Source: an uncultured Sutterella sp. (lineage in GTDB: Bacteria; Pseudomonadota; Gammaproteobacteria; Burkholderiales; Burkholderiaceae_F). From it: a stretch of DNA of 8,350 nucleotides. Shown one piece after another: positions 6,734-8,350 of the stretch. Location: the NCBI GenBank assembly GCA_905206345.1, contig CAJLGW010000073.1:1-8350 (forward strand), in the 5' to 3' direction. The notes beneath the pieces were generated by a model. It was not told where the DNA came from. It was given only the letters and a program-made list of their open reading frames with translations, and searched no databases. The first letter of the stretch is position 1, and each line of letters begins with the position of its first letter. The position numbers and the translations under genes were made by a program.

Positions 6734-8218
6734 TTACTTATGATACAAACGCGAGGTTTCGTAGCGCGGTTGGCAGCTCACGTTCATCCCTAAGCGTTGC
6801 AACAAGCGTTCGTCTTCTTCACTGATAATCACGGTAAAGTGAACTTCAGAACCGCGAAGTTTGGACAATTGTTCTTTAGCCTTTTGTGCTACTTCATTGC
6901 GCAGAGCAGAGATCGTTAAAGCCAAGAGCACTTCATCAACATGCAAGCGTGGGTTCTTGTGCAAAAGGTATTGAGTCTTGAGTGCACAAATCGGTTCTAA
7001 AACACGAGCAGAAATCAAATCAATGTCGTGATCAATACCGGCTAAAAGCTTCAAGGCATTTAAGAGCATGGCAGAAGCTGCACCCAAAGTGCTCGAGGTT
7101 TTACCGGTCACGATACGACCGTCAGGCAACATCATGGCGGCAGCTGGTGCCCCCGTTTGTTCTGCCTTATCCAATGCAACGGCAACGGCGGGGAAAAGTT
7201 CCGGCGTCGTTTCGGATTGGTTCATCAAAATCTTCAAGTGACTGATTTCATGATCATTGACCGAACCGCGCATACGCTTTACGCCTGCTGCATAGTAACG
7301 ACGAAGGATTTCCATGCGGGAGGCGCGACGGCAAGCTTCATCATCAACGATGCAGTTACCGGCCATGTTCACCCCCATATCGGTCGGAGACTTGTAGGGA
7401 GAGACGCCTTGAATGCGTTCAAAAATAGCATTTAAAACTGGGAAAATTTCGACGTCACGGTTGTAGTTAACAGCGGTTTTACCGTAGGCCTCCAAGTGGA
7501 AGGGGTCGATCATGTTAACGTCGTTTAAATCAGCCGTAGCGGCTTCATAAGCCAAGTTAACAGGGTGCTTTAAGGGCAAATTCCAAATGGGGAACGTTTC
7601 AAACTTGGCGTAACCGGCCGTCACTCCGCGCTTATGATCGTGATAGAGCTGACTCAAGCACGTGGCCATCTTGCCACTGCCCGGGCCCGGTGCCGTCACC
7701 ACGATTAAAGAGTGTGTGGTTTCAATGTATTCGTTTTGTCCTAAGCCTTCTTCGCTGACGATAAAGTCGACGTCAGACGGGTAGCCAGGAATCGGAAAGT
7801 GACGATAGTGGGGAACGCCTAAACTTTCTAAGCGTTGTAAAAAAGCTTGAGCTGCTTTTTGGCCTGTAAATTGCGTCAAGACGACGCTACCGACATAAAG
7901 GCCCATTTCTCGGAAGGTATCAATGAGACGCAAGACGTCTTCATCATAGGTGATGCCCAAGTCACCACGAACCTTACTGGATTCAATGTCATTTGCATTA
8001 ATCGTAATGACGATTTCAACATCCTCTTTGAGCTGTTGAAGCATGCGGATTTTGCTGTCGGGTTCAAATCCGGGAAGGACACGAGAGGCGTGGAAATCAT
8101 CAAAGAGTTTGCCGCCGAATTCGAGGTAAAGTTTGCCACCGAATTGAGCGATTCGTCGACGAATTTGCTCAGATTGCATCGTGAGATATTTGTCATTATC
8201 AAAGCCGATCGTCTTCAT
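6734..8218 (-). CDS. UPF0371/DUF1846 family protein of unknown function
   Basis: The product of 494 residues is full length for the UPF0371 (DUF1846, COG4868) family, well conserved but without an established role. Recognised stretches are IGFDNDKYLTMQSEQIRRRI (about 4-23), QFGGKLYLEFGGKLFDDFHA (25-44), SRVLPGF, INANDIESSKVRGDLGITYD (about 73-92), a P-loop-like glycine stretch APGPGSGKMAT (176-186), and FPIWNLPLKHPVNLAYEAAT (209-228). There is no signal peptide or membrane helix, so it is likely cytosolic. ATG at 8218 is preferred over in-frame TTG at 8251: AAAGGGA lies seven bases upstream and family members begin at this point. It has its own terminator. From memory the family is commonest in Firmicutes, Actinobacteria and some anaerobes, so its presence beside betaproteobacterial-type genes may reflect transfer. 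Confidence 0.92.
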   Translation of the reverse strand: MKTIGFDNDKYLTMQSEQIRRRIAQFGGKLYLEFGGKLFDDFHASRVLPGFEPDSKIRMLQQLKEDVEIVITINANDIESSKVRGDLGITYDEDVLRLIDTFREMGLYVGSVVLTQFTGQKAAQAFLQRLESLGVPHYRHFPIPGYPSDVDFIVSEEGLGQNEYIETTHSLIVVTAPGPGSGKMATCLSQLYHDHKRGVTAGYAKFETFPIWNLPLKHPVNLAYEAATADLNDVNMIDPFHLEAYGKTAVNYNRDVEIFPVLNAIFERIQGVSPYKSPTDMGVNMAGNCIVDDEACRRASRMEILRRYYAAGVKRMRGSVNDHEISHLKILMNQSETTPELFPAVAVALDKAEQTGAPAAAMMLPDGRIVTGKTSSTLGAASAMLLNALKLLAGIDHDIDLISARVLEPICALKTQYLLHKNPRLHVDEVLLALTISALRNEVAQKAKEQLSKLRGSEVHFTVIISEEDERLLQRLGMNVSCQPRYETSRLYHK

Positions 8219-8253
8219 TTTATTGTCCCTTTCTTTCAAAACAACAATCAATA

Positions 8254-8259
8254 AGTATA
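8254..8259 (-). promoter_or_regulatory. Possible -10 element of the UPF0371 gene
   Basis: The minus strand reads TATACT, five of six consensus bases, 35 bases before the ATG. The -35 position (about 8277-8282) has only TCATCT, so the promoter may depend on an activator. Confidence 0.4.
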
Positions 8260-8270
8260 ACTAAAAGCTC

Positions 8271-8290
8271 GATTTGAGATGATTTGAAAT
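8271..8290. repeat. Tandem 10-bp direct repeat upstream of the UPF0371 gene
   Basis: GATTTGAGAT (8271-8280) is followed directly by GATTTGAAAT (8281-8290), with one difference. The pair overlaps the weak -35 position of the putative promoter, one helical turn apart, as direct-repeat activator boxes often do. Confidence 0.45.
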
Positions 8291-8304
8291 GAGTATTTGG
8301 TTCA

Positions 8305-8320
8305 TCACACTTTAGCGTGA
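8305..8320. repeat. Small inverted repeat upstream of the UPF0371 promoter
   Basis: TCACAC-TTTA-GCGTGA: six pairs when read as minus-strand RNA (one G·U) around a four-base loop. It may be the end of an upstream gene's terminator or an operator. No T-run follows, so a terminator is doubtful. Confidence 0.3.
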
Positions 8321-8350
8321 AAGTTGTAAAACCCAAGCAAAAAGTGGTAA

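Noticed and set aside
8305..8320. CRP-type binding site
   Set aside because: CRP sites read GTGA-N-TCAC; here the order of the half-sites is reversed (TCAC then GTGA).
1..8350. Search for CRISPR arrays, insertion sequences, toxin-antitoxin pairs, defence genes or a new multi-gene system
   Set aside because: All long coding stretches are accounted for by housekeeping or conserved families, and no repeat arrays or transposase-like frames were seen.

Overview
The window reads as ordinary chromosomal sequence of a Gram-negative bacterium, most likely a gut-associated betaproteobacterium of the Sutterella/Parasutterella type. Three things suggest this: the tpiA-secG-tRNA-Leu block that precedes the nuo operon in many Burkholderiales, an RpfE-like gene (COG4255) overlapping recJ, and base composition near one half G+C. 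The taxonomic guess is inference from gene order and protein flavour. No mobile element, CRISPR array, phage gene or defence system was found.

Layout. Positions 1-1339 (minus strand) hold one transcription unit read right to left: a good sigma70-type promoter (about 1375-1403), tpiA (triosephosphate isomerase), secG (translocon subunit), tRNA-Leu(GAG), then a long imperfect hairpin at the window edge. Positions 1438-4196 (minus) hold an RpfE-like protein of unknown role overlapping recJ (5'-3' single-strand exonuclease) by four bases, driven by an extended -10 promoter at about 4266-4274. Divergent from these, 4370-5371 (plus) encodes a zinc-type cation diffusion facilitator with a Cys/His-rich tail. 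It has an 8-bp inverted repeat just before its ribosome binding site and a strong terminator after it. Positions 5423-6619 (minus) encode the RNA ligase RtcB, transcribed alone from a possible promoter whose spacer contains a palindrome. Positions 6734-8218 (minus) encode a UPF0371/DUF1846 protein, with its own terminator and a promoter region carrying tandem 10-bp repeats.

The genes are mostly independent housekeeping units: glycolysis, protein export, translation, DNA repair, metal efflux and RNA repair. The points most worth a second look are the UPF0371 protein, whose role is unknown and which is unexpected in this lineage, and its upstream repeats; the regulatory architecture of solitary rtcB; the hairpin and metal-ligand tail of the CDF gene; and the uncharacterised partner of recJ. 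No clearly new multi-gene system is visible.
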